Below, piece by piece: positions 34,001 through 49,000 of a DNA stretch of 64,000 bases. The position numbers were made by a program, and so were the translations under genes. The notes below the pieces were generated by a model. It was not told the DNA's origin, made no database searches, and saw only the letters and a list, made by a program, of their open reading frames with translations. Numbering within the stretch: the stretch's first letter is position 1; the number at the start of each line of letters is the position of its first letter. The stretch comes from Phallusia fumigata (taxonomy: Eukaryota > Chordata > Ascidiacea > Phlebobranchia > Ascidiidae), in assembly GCA_008931825.1 (NCBI GenBank), contig QXVZ01013980.1, positions 189,596 through 253,595 on the forward strand, read 5' to 3'.

Positions 34001-37000
34001 TTTCTACCTATCCTTTAAAGATTATTGTTGAAATGTCATGAGCTTTTTGTATGAAAAGTATTTACTAGCTAATTTGCTAATAGGACGAGTATTCGTAACA
34101 TTGCAGTTGATATATATTTAAGATTTGTTTTTGCAGACCTTATACAGCTTCAAAAAAAAACTAAACTTCTGCTATGTAGTGAAACTAAAAAACACAAACA
34201 CAACTTCTTTCATTTGCTCCACAGCTCGTTGCTCAAAATTCTGCCCAAACACAACCAACAGCCAAGCTTCTGTGAAAATCTCCTGGTATGAGCAAGTTGG
34301 AGATGTAGATGTGGTTTTAGCTCCAGCTGAATCCATGCATCACAGATGGAACCCAACATTAGTTTGCATTCAACATCTTGATGTTAACACTTTTTACAAT
34401 GTTAGTTTAAGCCCACTGGCTGGGGTGAAACACCAAGTCAACGATGCACAAGTTAACACTATGACTGGTAAGTTTGTAGAGAAAACAATTAAGCAAACAC
34501 TTTGGCAGAAATGAAAAAAACTGATAAAACTTACTGACAATTGTAGAATATACTTACTAATATTAGTAAATTCAATAATAATTTATTGCTTTACTCTGCA
34601 GCATTCTATACCAGCACACATAAACATCTAGTATCACATTGTATTTATAGTGTAAAGTTTGTTGGCAAAACATTTTAAATTACAAAAAAGTTATTGAACA
34701 TGGTAAACATAAAGATAAAAAATCGAAATGTTCAGTAAATTATATACATGTTTAAAACATAAACATTTTTGTACTTAGTTCCAGGAAAATCGGATCCGCC
34801 AACAGTGGTTACAATTACAATTGCTTCAGTTAAATTACAGTGGCCACCGTACACAGAAGGAAATGTCCCAATTAAAATGTATCAAGTAAAAGTATTCAGT
34901 GATTTCGGGAATGACCAAGGGATATTCCACGGGCTCATGGGCGAACTTCCAAATCTTAAAACGAATGTGGAGTACAAAGCAACAGTTGCTGCTATGAATC
35001 AAGCAGGCATCGGGATGCATTCCGATCCAATAACATTTGTTACATGTAAGTTTAGTACTTTGATCATTAATAGAAACTTTGTTTGTTGCATTGCATTATG
35101 GGCATAAACTTGTTTTGAAGTAAACTATCTATTTACCTTAGAGCAAACGATTGTAGATTGGGTCATTGTGGCATGTCATCCGTTATGTGTAATTAACATG
35201 AAACAATATAATTTGTAAGAAAACATAAACCTGATTAAAACATTTTTGTTATGGAGTTACCCGAACAATTTTTGACATGAATGTAGCTAGGGATGTTTGA
35301 AGTAAAATATTGATGGTGTGTGCAATTTGTTTGAACTGTACTGATACAAGTGGCATTCACAGATACAACAACACTGTTTGTTTTTTAGCTAATGTTTAAC
35401 ATGGTAATAAATTTTAAAAACTCAGATGCGCAAAAAGTAACTGAAGTGTCCCCACAAGGTTGAATTTTTCGCAGCATTAGCAAATGTTCATGTGTGGTGG
35501 TGTCAGAGCGAAAAATGGTAGTTGACTTACGGGCTTTTTAAAGTGAAATTAACAATCCTTTATTGTTGTTTTGTTACTTAGGTTAAATTCAATATTCTTG
35601 ATTCAAACAAATGTCCTAGAAAGCCAGCTATTTTACTGAACATCCCTGCAGCATAACACCCAATCACATCAATAAATGTGTGGGACCCATGTGTTTTTGA
35701 ATGTAAAAATATGTAATACTAAAAAATCTAATAGAAGGCATGTGGATTAAGTTCTACTTTTCTGCCAAAAAATGTAGGACTTAAGTTCCAAATAACTGTA
35801 GTTGAATAACAAAGGTCAAGGATGAACCTTGGCATAGTATGTAAGTGGTATTTACATGGCAAAAGCTGCATTAACGTAACATATTACCATAATTATATTG
35901 TTGGTTATGTGGTGTTCCAGTACCAGCCACAAAACCACCTCAGATACTGGGTTGTCCCACCTCGACATCTTTAAAGTTTAATGTGCCTGAACCAGTTAGC
36001 GATGGAAGAGTTCGGCATCGTCACTACAAAACTGATATATGTTGGGGCACAACACTGTCCAATATCCAATCTGCTGTTGTGAACAGCCATATTCACCAAA
36101 TCAATGACTTGCTGCCAAATACTAAATATTTGGTTTTCTTGAAACTATATTATGATGATGGATTAATACTGGAGACAGACAGAGATTTTTTTCGCACAAG
36201 TAAGCGCGAAAGGAATATTTGCTGACAGAAACCTTTTTCCCACTAAGTTGTATAAAAGAAAAGTACCTAAGAGTGAATATGTCATTATTTAATGCAGCGA
36301 AATAAAACATTGGATGGTGAAAGGCACCATTCTAGTTATTTAAATGTTTTTGTTTTTTCATTAGAACTTCCTGCTATGACAGCACCAACAGTAAATGCCA
36401 CTCTCGCTACACCAACATCTGTTGGGTTATCATGGCAACCATTTACTGCCTCGGAAATAGTTGGTTATGTTATAGAATTGTCTGATCCACCCTGGCAAGT
36501 GGTTGTAAATGCAACATCTACTGTGATAGAGGGATTAGATAGTAACCATGTTTATACTGTGACAGTTTCGGCAAGAAATAAAGATTGCATTGGAAATCCC
36601 TCATCTTCAGTCACTGCTACAACAGGTTCTTTTATGGTTGACTAAAGTTGGGACAAATTTACAACGGCTTAATTTGTCTTCTTACAAAGTAACCTACTTA
36701 GAAGGGTGGTGAAATGTTGTAATGTCACAAAAATTAGTCCCCAAAATGGTAATGCTGTGCAACTAATATCCATTTGACCAAGGTTCCAGATCGCAATGGT
36801 ATTCATCTGATTAACAACATGGCAATGTTGTAGCCAACATAATCTATCTCTGATAAGTGCTGTATGTGCATAAAGCTGGTTTCACAATCATTATAACAGA
36901 GATTAAAAAATATTTTTGGTGTCTTGTCACTTGTTTCTAAGAAAGTAATAGACAAACTTTGACAAAGTGCCTAGTTTTAATGTCATTGCCAAAGGCATTA

Positions 37001-40000
37001 CTTCATGAAAGCATATCTAACCTTTTTTAAAAAAAAACAAGCAGCAGAATTTACTATCACTAAACCAAATGTAATGACTTTTATTGCAAATACTTTTACT
37101 GCAATCCTGTACAAGATGTTGTTTCAAATGCTATCTGCGACTGTATTTCTTCGAAGCTGTATACAGATTTAAACAGATTCTTGATTTTTTTCACAAAAGC
37201 AAAACTTTTTACAAATTTACCAATGCTTGCTTACAACAATGCAATCAGACACAGACGATTTTAACTTTTATCAATTTTTTACAGAACCAGGGGGTCCAAC
37301 AAACTTTACCGCGATGGAATCAGACTATAAAGTTTTTTTAACATGGGATGCACCAAGTGGAAACGCTCGCTCTGTGTCATATTATTCACCATGCGGAGGG
37401 ACTGAGCAATGTTTAAACATTACCACAACTCATTTGAGTTTTAGTGTTGCTCCAGGCTATAAATACAAATTTATTATTAGGGCAACATTCCAAGATGGAA
37501 CACGAGGTTATACTGATGAAGTTTTTTTGTACTCAGGTATTAAAATGAATTTCTGTAAGCATAGCATAGAGCAAACAGAACATGTAAGCGAAGAAACACA
37601 AATTAAGATTCAAGCCAGGGGACACTTTTATCGCATGTCTAAGTTTTGTTTTATAAATCGACATTAGAATTCTTAAAACTAGAAATTGTGTGCAAAAAGT
37701 ATTAATCTTATCAAAGCTATTTTCTCTGTCGTGATTGTGAAGCATAAGGTCTGAAAAATGTTTTATGCTAAAAAATATTGATGTTTTTGGATTTATATGA
37801 AATTTTGTAATATTCAATGAGTTGTATGGATATGACTCGAATATGAAATACTCACATATAAACCTACTACACTTTACTTAGCAACAAAAAGGAACATTTT
37901 TTAACACAAGAATGTGTATTTTTATTACAGATCCCTTTTATACTGCATTTCCTGTGGTGAATGCAAAAACAATGACTACAGTATCATTGTCCTGGCCAAC
38001 ACACCCATCAAACCATGATTTGTTTGTGTATGCAATAGAAGTTGCAAACTTCACAAGAACTTCATTCTCAAATCTAACATCTGCAAACATTACTTCACTC
38101 ATGCCCGATACAATGTACAATATGTTTGTTATTGCAAGATTGAACGGAAAAGACTCACATGGTTCTGTGTTAAATATTTTAACAGGTTCGCCAGTAAAAT
38201 TGCAAAAATATTGTCAACCTAATACTGCAGTTTTAACAGGGTGTATATGACAAGTTACTTAGTTGTTTAAGAACAAACATGGTTGTTACGATATAGCAAA
38301 GCTTACTTTTTCCTTTATTCTTCACACAGAACCCGGAAAGCCCCATTCATTCCATGTAAACCTTACCAACCCTGTCGATCCAATACTTTCCTGGTTTGCA
38401 CCTCCTACTAATGTTCACACAGTAGATTATTACAGTGTTTCTTGGGGTGTTTCCCTCAATTTCACAACTGAAACTCAAATATCATTAGGATCATTATCTA
38501 GTGGGACCAATTATTCAGTGGTGGTTGTGGCATTTCTCAATAATGGCACCAAGACAGTGTCAGGGCAACATCAGTTTGCAACATGTAAGTTTTTTTTATG
38601 TTTTACTTTTGTGCTATGGGTCACATTTTGTCACATATCTTTCTGAATGACGGATTTGGCCAAATGTTTCCATAAAGTTAGCTGTGTCTTTTCTGCTTAT
38701 TAAGTGTGTTTTAATGCTGACAAAAAAATTGTTTTGATTTTGTCTATTGAGAGGGACGTTTTCAAATCATCTAGCTGTTTAGGGGTCGTGCAAGAACATA
38801 CACTGTCATAATCAATTAATGCTTTATCAATATGTTTTCTTTTCTCACAACTAAATTCAGATTTCATTTTTCTCAGTATCAACTGCCCCAACCAACCTGT
38901 CAGCATCCGATATAACCCTTGACGGAGCTTTTCTGAACTGGACTGCACCACCTGGCTCGGGTGTCACCGGATATATTGTAAAAGTCAATGACAGTTACAC
39001 AACTGTTACACACGTCGTACACAATCGTACAGATACTTACCACGTTACAAACCTGCCATCAAACTCTCCTATCAAAGTTAGTGTTGCAGCATTTGTGGAC
39101 AATGACCCAATGCTTGCCAGTCCATATACTGAACTGATTTTCATCACCGGTAAGTCAAAGTGATTGTTTTTAAGGTTACCTATTATTTGAAAAACTTTTT
39201 TCTTTATTTCGGGCAAATCTTTGAAATTATTTAAAGAACATTATATAAATGATATCATATCTCAGAAATTTGAAATTAAAAGTACATCAGGTAATTGGAT
39301 TTAAAAATAAACAACAAAATGAAGTTAACTTTAGGCATTTTTTTGTGGAACAATGATTTTAGTACATATAAACAGATCTATGATATGTACAAGTTGTACT
39401 CCTCTTATCAGCCTTTTCACCTTTAAATTTATGTGAATGTGTTACGAGCAAACGAAGTAACACTTGTTAGCCAAGTGTAAAGCAAACTGCTGAAATGCAT
39501 TTGTAAACTTGCTTCTATCTCAACTTAGAGTTCAGTTCCAATTAATCTTCTAATCTTAAAATTTCAAATCTCAGTTTTAGCTTGAATGCAGGTTTATTTT
39601 TAAACCCTTTACCCATTAAAAAGAAATTAAAACAAGTTCAAATACATTGGGACTCTCATCTGTCAAAACTTATTACAAGCTCTAGCAATTTTTGGTACCA
39701 TGACTTGCTCTGGCTGCAAGAACAGCTTTCTCCTGTGCCTCCCTTACCTAATGGCCATTGCAGTTAGATCCCCCTAACCTACCCCAGTGGTTGGCAACTT
39801 GTGGGCTGACAACTACTTTCCAGTGGACTGCGTTGTATATGGGAGCTGGACCCTGGTGTGAAAAGTTGTACACCTTGCACCATCTATAAACATGATTATT
39901 TGACTTCACAAATATTTGTTATGTAACAATGAATTGTGATGGAATAGGCAGCGTTTGGAACACTTGAATAGCAAAGTAACTTAGCAAACTGACTGTAATT

Positions 40001-43000
40001 TCACTTCTGAGTTTCAATAAAAAAGTGGTTTTATGCAAAAAAAGGTTGGTTAAATGGAGAATTTGGGCCATTGTAATACAAGTTTGCTGACCACTGCTTT
40101 AGCCAATCGCTGCAACAATTAGTTAGTTTAATAAAAGTGCATTAGTGAGACATTTGACTTCTTGAACACTAGATTGTTATTATGGGTCCCCTTCCTGAAA
40201 GGGGCACATATTGTTTTCACTCTGTTTGTTTTTCTTTTTTGTCCCCTGCAGCTTGTCCATACACTTTTGTCATGAAATGTTGGATTTGGATGAAACTTTC
40301 ACAGCTGGTAGATATGGTCAAGGCGGTGTGTCATGAGTTTAGTTTAACCCCATAGCTCCAGTGGTTACCCTGGTAGCCCCCTAAAATGGGGCAAATAGTT
40401 AAACAGTGTCCGAATTGGATGAAATTTGGACAGTTTGTATTACATGTCATTGTGGTGCAATAACTAATGTTTTTTACCCTATAGCCCCAGCAGTTACCCC
40501 ACTAGCCCCCTAAATGGGGCAAATAGTTAAACAATGTCCGAATTGGATGAAATTTGGACAGTTTGTATAACATGTCATTGTGGTGCAATAACTAATGTTT
40601 TTTACCCTATAGCCCCAGCAGTTACCCCACTAGCCCCCTAAATGGGGCAAATAGTTAAACAATGTCCGAATTGGATGAAATTTGGACAGTTTGTATAACA
40701 TGTCATTATGGTGCAATAATTAATGTTTTTTACCCTATAGCCCCAGCAGTTACCCCACTAGCCCCCTAAATGGGGCAAATAGTTAAACAATGTCCGAATT
40801 GGATGAAATTTGGACAGTTTGTATAACATGTCATTGTGGTGCAATAACTAATGTTTTTTACCCTATAGCCCCAGCAGTTACCCCACTAGCCCCCTAAATG
40901 GGGCAAATAGTTAAACAATGTCCGAATTGGATGAAATTTGGACAGTTTGTATAACATGTCATTGTGGTGCAATAACTAATGTTTTTTACCCTATAGCCCC
41001 AGCAGTTACCCCACTAGCCCCCTAAATGGGGCAAATAGTTAAACAATGTCCGAATTGGATGAAATTTGGACAGTTTGTATAACATGTCATTGTGGTGCAA
41101 TAACTAATGTTTTTTACCCTATAGCCCCAGCAGTTACCCCACTAGCCCCCTAAATGGGGCAAATAGTTAAACAATGTCCGAATTGGATGAAATTTGGACA
41201 GTTTGTATAACATGTCATTGTGGTGCAATAACTAATGTTTTTTACCCTATAGCCCCAGCAGTTACCCCACTAGCCCCCTAAATGGGGCAAATAGTTAAAC
41301 AATGTCCGAATTGGATGAAATTTGGACAGTTTGTATAACATGTCATTGTGGTGCAATAACTAATGTTTTTTACCCTATAGCCCCAGCAGTTACCCCACTA
41401 GCCCCCTAAATGGGGCAAATAGTTAAACAATGTCCGAATTGGATGAAATTTGGACAGTTTGTATAACATGTCATTATTGTGCAATATTTGATATGTTTTA
41501 CCCTATAGCCCCAGCAGTTACCCCACTAGCCCCCTAAATGGGCAAATAGTTGAACAATGTCTGAATTGGATGAAATTTGGACAGTTTATATAACATGTCA
41601 TTATGGTGCAATATTTGATGTGTTTTACCCTATAGCCCCAGCAGTTACCCCACTAGCCCCCTAAAATGGGGCAAATTGTTAAATGTTCTCCGAATTGGAT
41701 GAAATTTGGACAGTTTGTATAACATGTCGTTGTGATGCAATATTTGATGTGCTTTACCTTATAGCCCCAGCAGTTACCCCACTAGGCCCCTAAATTGGGG
41801 CAAATTTTTAAATGATCTCGGAATAGAATGAAATTTTGACAGTTTGTATAACATGTCATTATGATGGAGTATTTGATGTGTTTTACCCTATAGCTCCAGG
41901 CAGTTACTCCCCTAGCCCCCTAAAATGGGGCAAATTGTTAAATGTTCTCCGATTGGATAATGTTTGGACAGTTTGTATAACATGTCATTGTGGTGCAATA
42001 ATCGATGTGTTTTACCCCACTAGCCCCCTAAAAAGGGTCAAATTGTTAAATGTATTCTGAATAGGATGAAATTTGGACAGTATGTATAACATGTCACTGT
42101 GGGGCAATAATTTATGTTTTACCCCATAGCCCCAGGTGTTACCCCACTAGCCCCCTAAAATGGGTCAAGTTGTTAAACATTTTCCGAATTGGATGAAATT
42201 TGAGAGCTTCATGCTAGAGCTTCAGCAGATACCACACTATCCACCTGAAATGGGTCAAATTAATAAAAAAATGTCTGAATTAGATGAAATATAGGGGGGG
42301 GGTATAACATGTCATTATGGTGAATTTGTTGCTGTGTTTACCCTATAACTCTGGCAGTTAACTAGCCTTTTAAAGTTTGTAGGTTGGGTCATAGATACTT
42401 CTATTATTAATTCTGTGATTCATTTTCTGTTTACAAAAATTAAAGAAAAAATATCTGCTTTTGTTCTGTACATACATTATAGTGAACCACAATTTCTACA
42501 ACTTTGCATATGTGGAGACCCATGCGTTTTTGCGTACCGAAACAATCATGTTATAATAAGCTTAAGTAACTATGGAACCCAATGTGAAATGACATGGTAA
42601 ATATATGTGCATTTTTAAAAAAGGTAATAGTGTATATGTAATGGCAATATGGTGAAAGCCACCCTTCTAGTTGTAAAGTTTAATTCCTGACAGTGTACAA
42701 TTTAAATCTCGTTCAACTATCAATCTGTTCCAAAGTTTTTGTGAAATATTTCTTTTCTACATCAACTATTGCAGCAATAACCATTTTCTTGAAGCCTGTA
42801 TGTCTCCTCATTGTAAAAATTATTGTATGACATAACAATTATCTGGAAAGAAATTGTTGAAACATAATGTTACAGCATAATATGCATTTTACTCATACCC
42901 TCCTGTGCTTTCTTGCAACATTTGTGGACGCCCCCAGGTTAAGGCTATTACTCTACCATCATTTAAAATTTACACATACTTGAAGTCTGGTTTTTAAGAA

Positions 43001-46000
43001 GCATGACTCAGGTATTTGGCTTCTGCGTTAGCTTTAAAACATTAAATATGCAAACAGTGTTTGGTAGTCTGGATGGAGATGATTTTTTTTGCAGAGCCAG
43101 CTCCATACAGGATTGAAATCACTGCAATAAATGTGAAAATCTACTACAACCTGTTTTCCCAAAACAATGGTACTAGTCGACACATGGTGTCACATACAAT
43201 GTATCTTGATAACACACCAGCACCGCCGATAACTGAGAATAAAGGAAAATTTACGGAACTTATTCAAGCAACTGTCTATTATGTTAATGCAACTACCCTT
43301 TATGATGATGGTACCACTGTGGATACTGACACATATGTGGCCGTGACCAGTAAGACATTTTGTTTCACATTAATATAAATGTTTATGGGTAAATGTATAT
43401 ATTTAAAATAATGCCAGATCATCATTCATTGGCTAGACTTGTAAAGTATGAATGGTAAACATGAGTAATGAGTATAGTTACATGTGCACCACTCCTGTAG
43501 TTAATCAGTATAATTATGGAAATGTTTGGCGGATTTAGATAAAACTTTCACAGCTGGGAGATATGGTCATTGAGTTGTGTCATCAGTTTTGTTTGACCTC
43601 ATAGCCCCAATGGTTACCCCACTATCCCCCTAAATGTGTTTTGCCCCATAACCCCATCAGTTACCCCACTTGCCTCTAAAATGGTTCAAATTGTTAAACA
43701 ATCTCCGAATTGGATAAAATTTGGACAGTTTGTATAATATGTCATTGTGGTACAATAATTAATGCGTTTTACCCCATAGCCCATCAGTTACCCCACTAGC
43801 CCCCTAAAATGGGTCAAATTGTTAAACATTTTCTGAATTGGATGAAATTTACAGTTTGTATCACATGTCGTTGTGGTAAAATAATTGATGTGTTTTGACC
43901 CATATCCCCAGCAGTTACCCTACTAGCTCCCTGAAATGGGTCAAATTTTTAAACAATGTTCGAATTGGATGAAATTTAAAGATTTTGTAGGGCATTTCAT
44001 TGTGGTGCAATAATTTATGTGTTTTACCTCATAGCCCCAGCAGTTACCCCACTATCCCCCTAAAATGGGTCAAATTACCAAACGATGGCGGAATGGGATG
44101 ATATTCGGATAGTTTGTATAACATTCATTGTGGTGCAATAATTGATATGTTTTACTTTGGAGCCCCAGCAGTTTCCCCACTAGCCCCCTCAAAATTAAAT
44201 TATTAAAAATGTTTGAATTAGATAAAATATAGACAGTTTGTATAACATGTCATTGTGGTGGATTTGCTGCTGTGTTTTTTATTTCATCAAATAATTTATG
44301 TGAAGTTAAATAAAAAAAAAACCTGCTACTATTCAGTACATATATTCACAGTACTTAGTAATACAATTTTTCTACAACCTTGCCTGTGTGGGGACCAATG
44401 GGTTTTTTCCTGCAGAAACATTAATGTTCTAAAAAGCTTAAGGTTATTTACCATGTCATTTCACATTGGGTCCCACAGTTACCCAATGTGAAAGGACATG
44501 GTAAATATATGTGCATTTTAAATGGGGATAATAGTGTATTATGAAATGGCAATATGGTGAAAGTTTTTGTGTCGATTTCATCCAAAACTTGAATACAGTT
44601 ACAAAGATAGGAATGAAACACATAAACTTGGCAGGAACTGCAGTAAAGAGACCGGAAACTTATAAACAATCTTTTTTATGGGCAAAACAGAAATGATGTT
44701 TTTTTATTCAACCCGGATTAAACAAAACTCTTAATTGCAGTTCCAATTAGGGGAACTCCACCCATTGTGTTTAACTACACATCAACATCAATAAATGTGA
44801 ATGTGACAAAACCAGGCAGAGGAAATGCCATTCAAACAGTCGATTATTTGCTTGATGAAGTAATTGTCGCAACATCTCCATACATTGAACCACTTTCTAG
44901 CGCACGCTTGGATGGCCTAATCGGAAATACAGAATACAAGCTCGAAGTCCAATTCTGCAACCCTGGGTGTAGCATTCCTTCCATACCAGTTTACGAACAC
45001 ACATGTGAGTTGTGCATTTCACTGTACAGAGTTGTGTTTTGGTATCACTCAGCTGAAGACCTATTCAGCGTTGCTTTTACTCAGCAGAAATGTTTGGTGT
45101 TGATTAGTTTAAGTCATCATGAAAAAAATCAAATGCAAAACTTGGCACAGACCAAAGACAGAAGTAGCTTATTTTTGAAGCTCCTTTTTTGAACATCGAT
45201 TGCTACGTTTAGCTCTGTATCCCCTGCAGTTGACTAGCTAACCCCATAAAGTTTGGAGATTTGGCCATGGTGGTGTGTCATTTTGTTTTTAAGTTATTTC
45301 TTAGTTCTTTCATAAAATTAAAAAAACTTAGATGCATTTTATGAAAACGATCTGCTACAATTTTGACGTGTATGCATATAAATATGTAAGCTACACTTAC
45401 GCATATGTGGGGACCCACCATTTCTGCTTGCAGAAACAATAATGTCTTAAAGGCTTTAAGTCATTCAATGCAATCGTTTCAACAATTGCTGTTGTTATCA
45501 TCAGTGAAAATACCTAACTTGTTTTGAGGTTTAAACAACCACTAAGACTTGAATGAACCCACCCACAAAGAAAATAATGTCAAAAGTATTTCACCAACTT
45601 AACCATAGACTTTTTTGCATGTAGTACCACTGCCGGTGGAAAATGTGACAATCGTCAGCGCAACATCAAGTATTGTCACTATTTCTTGGGAACCGCCATC
45701 AATAGGCGGCAACTATCAGCAATTGATTGGGTACAAAGTACATTTCGACCCCATACTGGGGCCACTACAATCACAAACATCAGCATCATTTTTTATGTCA
45801 GCAAGTTCATGGAGTTATTTCGCGATTCATGCTGTGTATACAAATGACACTGTAACTTCACGAAACTTTGTCGCAATGACAGGCAAGTATCTTGAAAAGT
45901 GGCTTACCAAAATTACTATTTCGTAGTCAAATTTTGCTTCCGAAAAATGATGGGTTTCAAACCATTGAGATTAGCATGCACTGTCTGCAATAAATTTCCA

Positions 46001-49000
46001 GCACCTTATGGTTTACCAGCATACCATTTCACAAAACATACTCATTCGCGAATGGCTGCAATTGTCCAACAGCAAACTTCTTCAGAAGCACTGGCCTTGC
46101 ACACAGCTTTTTACCAACAAATCAACGAATTTATAATTTGTTTAATTTTTTTAATTTTTGGTTTAGTGCCTGCAATGGTGTCTGGAACAGTAATAGTTGT
46201 TGAAGAAACTGGAACAAGCATTCGTGTACATTTCACTGCGCCACTGTTTTATGATGAAATTGATGGATACAAGTTTTATTTTACATCTAATGTTTTGAAT
46301 GGAACATTTTACCACCGCTCAACTGACACTACTGCTGCTATCACTGGTCTAACTTGGAACACTGATTTTGAGTTTAAGTTGTCTGCTTATAACGGCGCTG
46401 GTTACGGAATTCCATCTCTACCATTCCATGCAACAACAGGTATCGGGGACAATAAATTGTTTGTTTACTGCCTTCAATGTGATACTTGGTAACCACAGCA
46501 GTTGGTGCAGGTATTTTGGCAGATATTTTGTGTCAAGGTATTTTCTTAGGCAATCACATAACACTACATGCATTGTTTACAACAAAGCCTTATCTTATGT
46601 ATCGTATAGCAGTAACCTGAAATGTTTGGGTTAAGCTGCAACATTTAACTAAATTCTTGAGCATGTTTTTCGAAATTTACATGTGGTGAATTACAGAACC
46701 TGGACCAGTTGTCAACTTCTATTTAAACTCTTTTACATCGCATTCATTTGCATTTGGATGGGATCAACCTCCAGGAGGAAATCTTGAACCTGTGGTCAGT
46801 TACCAAATTCAGCTGTTTACTGCATTTGGTATCACAATCGGCCCACCAGTTGATGTCGCAAACACAGTGAATGTCTTCGCCTTTACCTCACTTATGCCTA
46901 TGACACAGTACTTTGTATCTGTGAAAGCTGTTTATGCAAGTTTAGAAGTCAAATCAGATTTGTTTTCTGTCGTAACAGGTAAACTTTTTGTTTAAACTAA
47001 AAGACTTGTGACACTTTTAACACTTTCAGTGCAGCCCACACAGGTTAACAAAAATGTGCAAAGAGCAAGTTCGCCAAAACATAAGAAAGACCAAGATTGT
47101 TCCTGTAGCATATCTCAACCTAGGGTTTAATCTTGAACAGGGTAATGGACTATATTAAACATTTTGCTGCAGTAAAGTACCTGGTTGTTACAACTAAACG
47201 CATCCCAAAAGGTTTACTTGTATGTTCTACTGTCTTGTGATTTTGTCAAGTTAGGACATAATTGCAAAAATATTTCCTATTTTCAGTGAAATTTACCGGC
47301 AGTTTGGGGGAAAATTCAGCAAACAGAACTGGTTAAGGGTTAGGGTTGCCAACTCTGTTGAGCTGCAATAAAGGACATAAAATCCTAATTGATACTTTAT
47401 CATGTCCCGAAGACCCACTTTTATTTAATATTTTGATCTAATGATGACATAAACTATTGGCACTATTACACTATCACAAGTTTTTGCACATAGATTTCTT
47501 TCACAACAAATTACGCTTCGATTTTGTGAAGGGCCTCATCACTACCTTGTTGTATATTATGCTAAATTTGTTTTGGTCCTTCGAATCTCAGTTCAGAAAT
47601 TCAACCACAAGTCAAATCGAATTTAAAATAAAGGACAAATAGTGGTATTTCAAATCTCAATAAAGGAAAAGCACAAATATAGCTGAATAAAGTATTGTCC
47701 TTCGAAATAAAGGATGGTTGGCAACCATACGGAAAGAGTTAAGAATAACTATATAAGAGCTTGGTCAAAAATTTTGTGGCAGGACTCAAGTTTTTGTTGC
47801 ATATGACATTTTACAAAAAGGTTTTGCTGCTGTGTTTTTGTTGTTGTGTTTTTAATTCCAAGTTATCACTCAAAATTTTGTTTCTAGAACCCTTGGCACC
47901 AAATGTTACTGTCATACCAAAGCATGATTCGAGCCTTGCCGTGAAATGGCAATCGGTGCCTCCAGTTTTTCCTTGCTGCGGTGTCACCCATTTGCTTCTC
48001 TCGGTGTTTCATAATACCACTTTAGCCGCAAATGTTTCGATCCCAGTTGACCCCAAACCCCACAGCAAGTTGTATGAACATAATTTTCAACTTGGACCAA
48101 ATAGAATGTATGTTATTGAGGCCCGGTTGTTTCTTGATAATGCAGGATTGGGAAATGTTACAACAGTGCATGCTGCAACATGTAAGTAGCACTGATCTAT
48201 CGTGCATATTAAATATTCTCCCTGGAAATATGCATTAATTTCTATGTTTTTGCTTTCTGTTGACTTTTGAAAGCTTTAATTAGCAAGTTTGCATTTGATA
48301 AGCCTAAAAATGTTTACTAGTTTTTTTAATTTCCCAAAATTAAACAATTTTTAGACCCGTTAGGAATCAATGGAAAAAATATCCAACTTGTCTTCATCAC
48401 ACAAACATCGATTCGGATAAAATGGGACCCCTCAAATTTAGGGAGTATGGAAATACTTGGGTACAAAGTAATTTGGTCACCTTATGCATCAGAAAATGAT
48501 TCCGTTGAGACAAATGAAACCGCGGCAACCATCAATCACCTGAAATCAGACAGAGAGTATAGTTTTGCTGTCCTTACCAAAAATTCTGTAGGATATTCAT
48601 CAGCTTCAAGTCCTGCCATATTTGCAACGAGTAAGTCATCCAGTTTGTTTTATTTATCGACATCTAACTGGTAATGCTTGTCTGCTGTTACAAGCTACTC
48701 AGATTTAGGCCAGGACTTCCCAAACTTTTTGATTTGTGACCCCTTTTGATTTCTAAATGTTTCTGCGACCCATAATGTTTAATGGGAAAAAAAGCAGTTT
48801 AAAACATACCCTGTTTCGAGAGTACTACTAAAAAGCAAAATTAAATTTAACTATTAACCAAATTAATGCTCAAAAAGATGCCGATTACGACCATTTGTGG
48901 GAAATCATTGTACTCATGACCCACAAAATTTGTTGCATGCCTTTGTTTGGGAAGCATGTTTTACCTAATTCCTGCTAAAAATGGCAGTTGCCTGTTTAAA

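Noticed and set aside
40388-41540. CRISPR-like regular array
   Set aside because: Units are contiguous 128-bp repeats with no unique spacers, in a eukaryotic intron.
41836-42060. Open frame in the 128-bp satellite
   Set aside because: Produced by the repeat period; units diverge without any codon bias.
45899-46492. 197-codon open frame containing a cysteine/histidine stretch before an FN3 domain
   Set aside because: The first part is intron read-through into exon 46,167-46,439. The CTVCNK...H stretch is not a real zinc finger, and the true upstream frame meets a stop in the intron.
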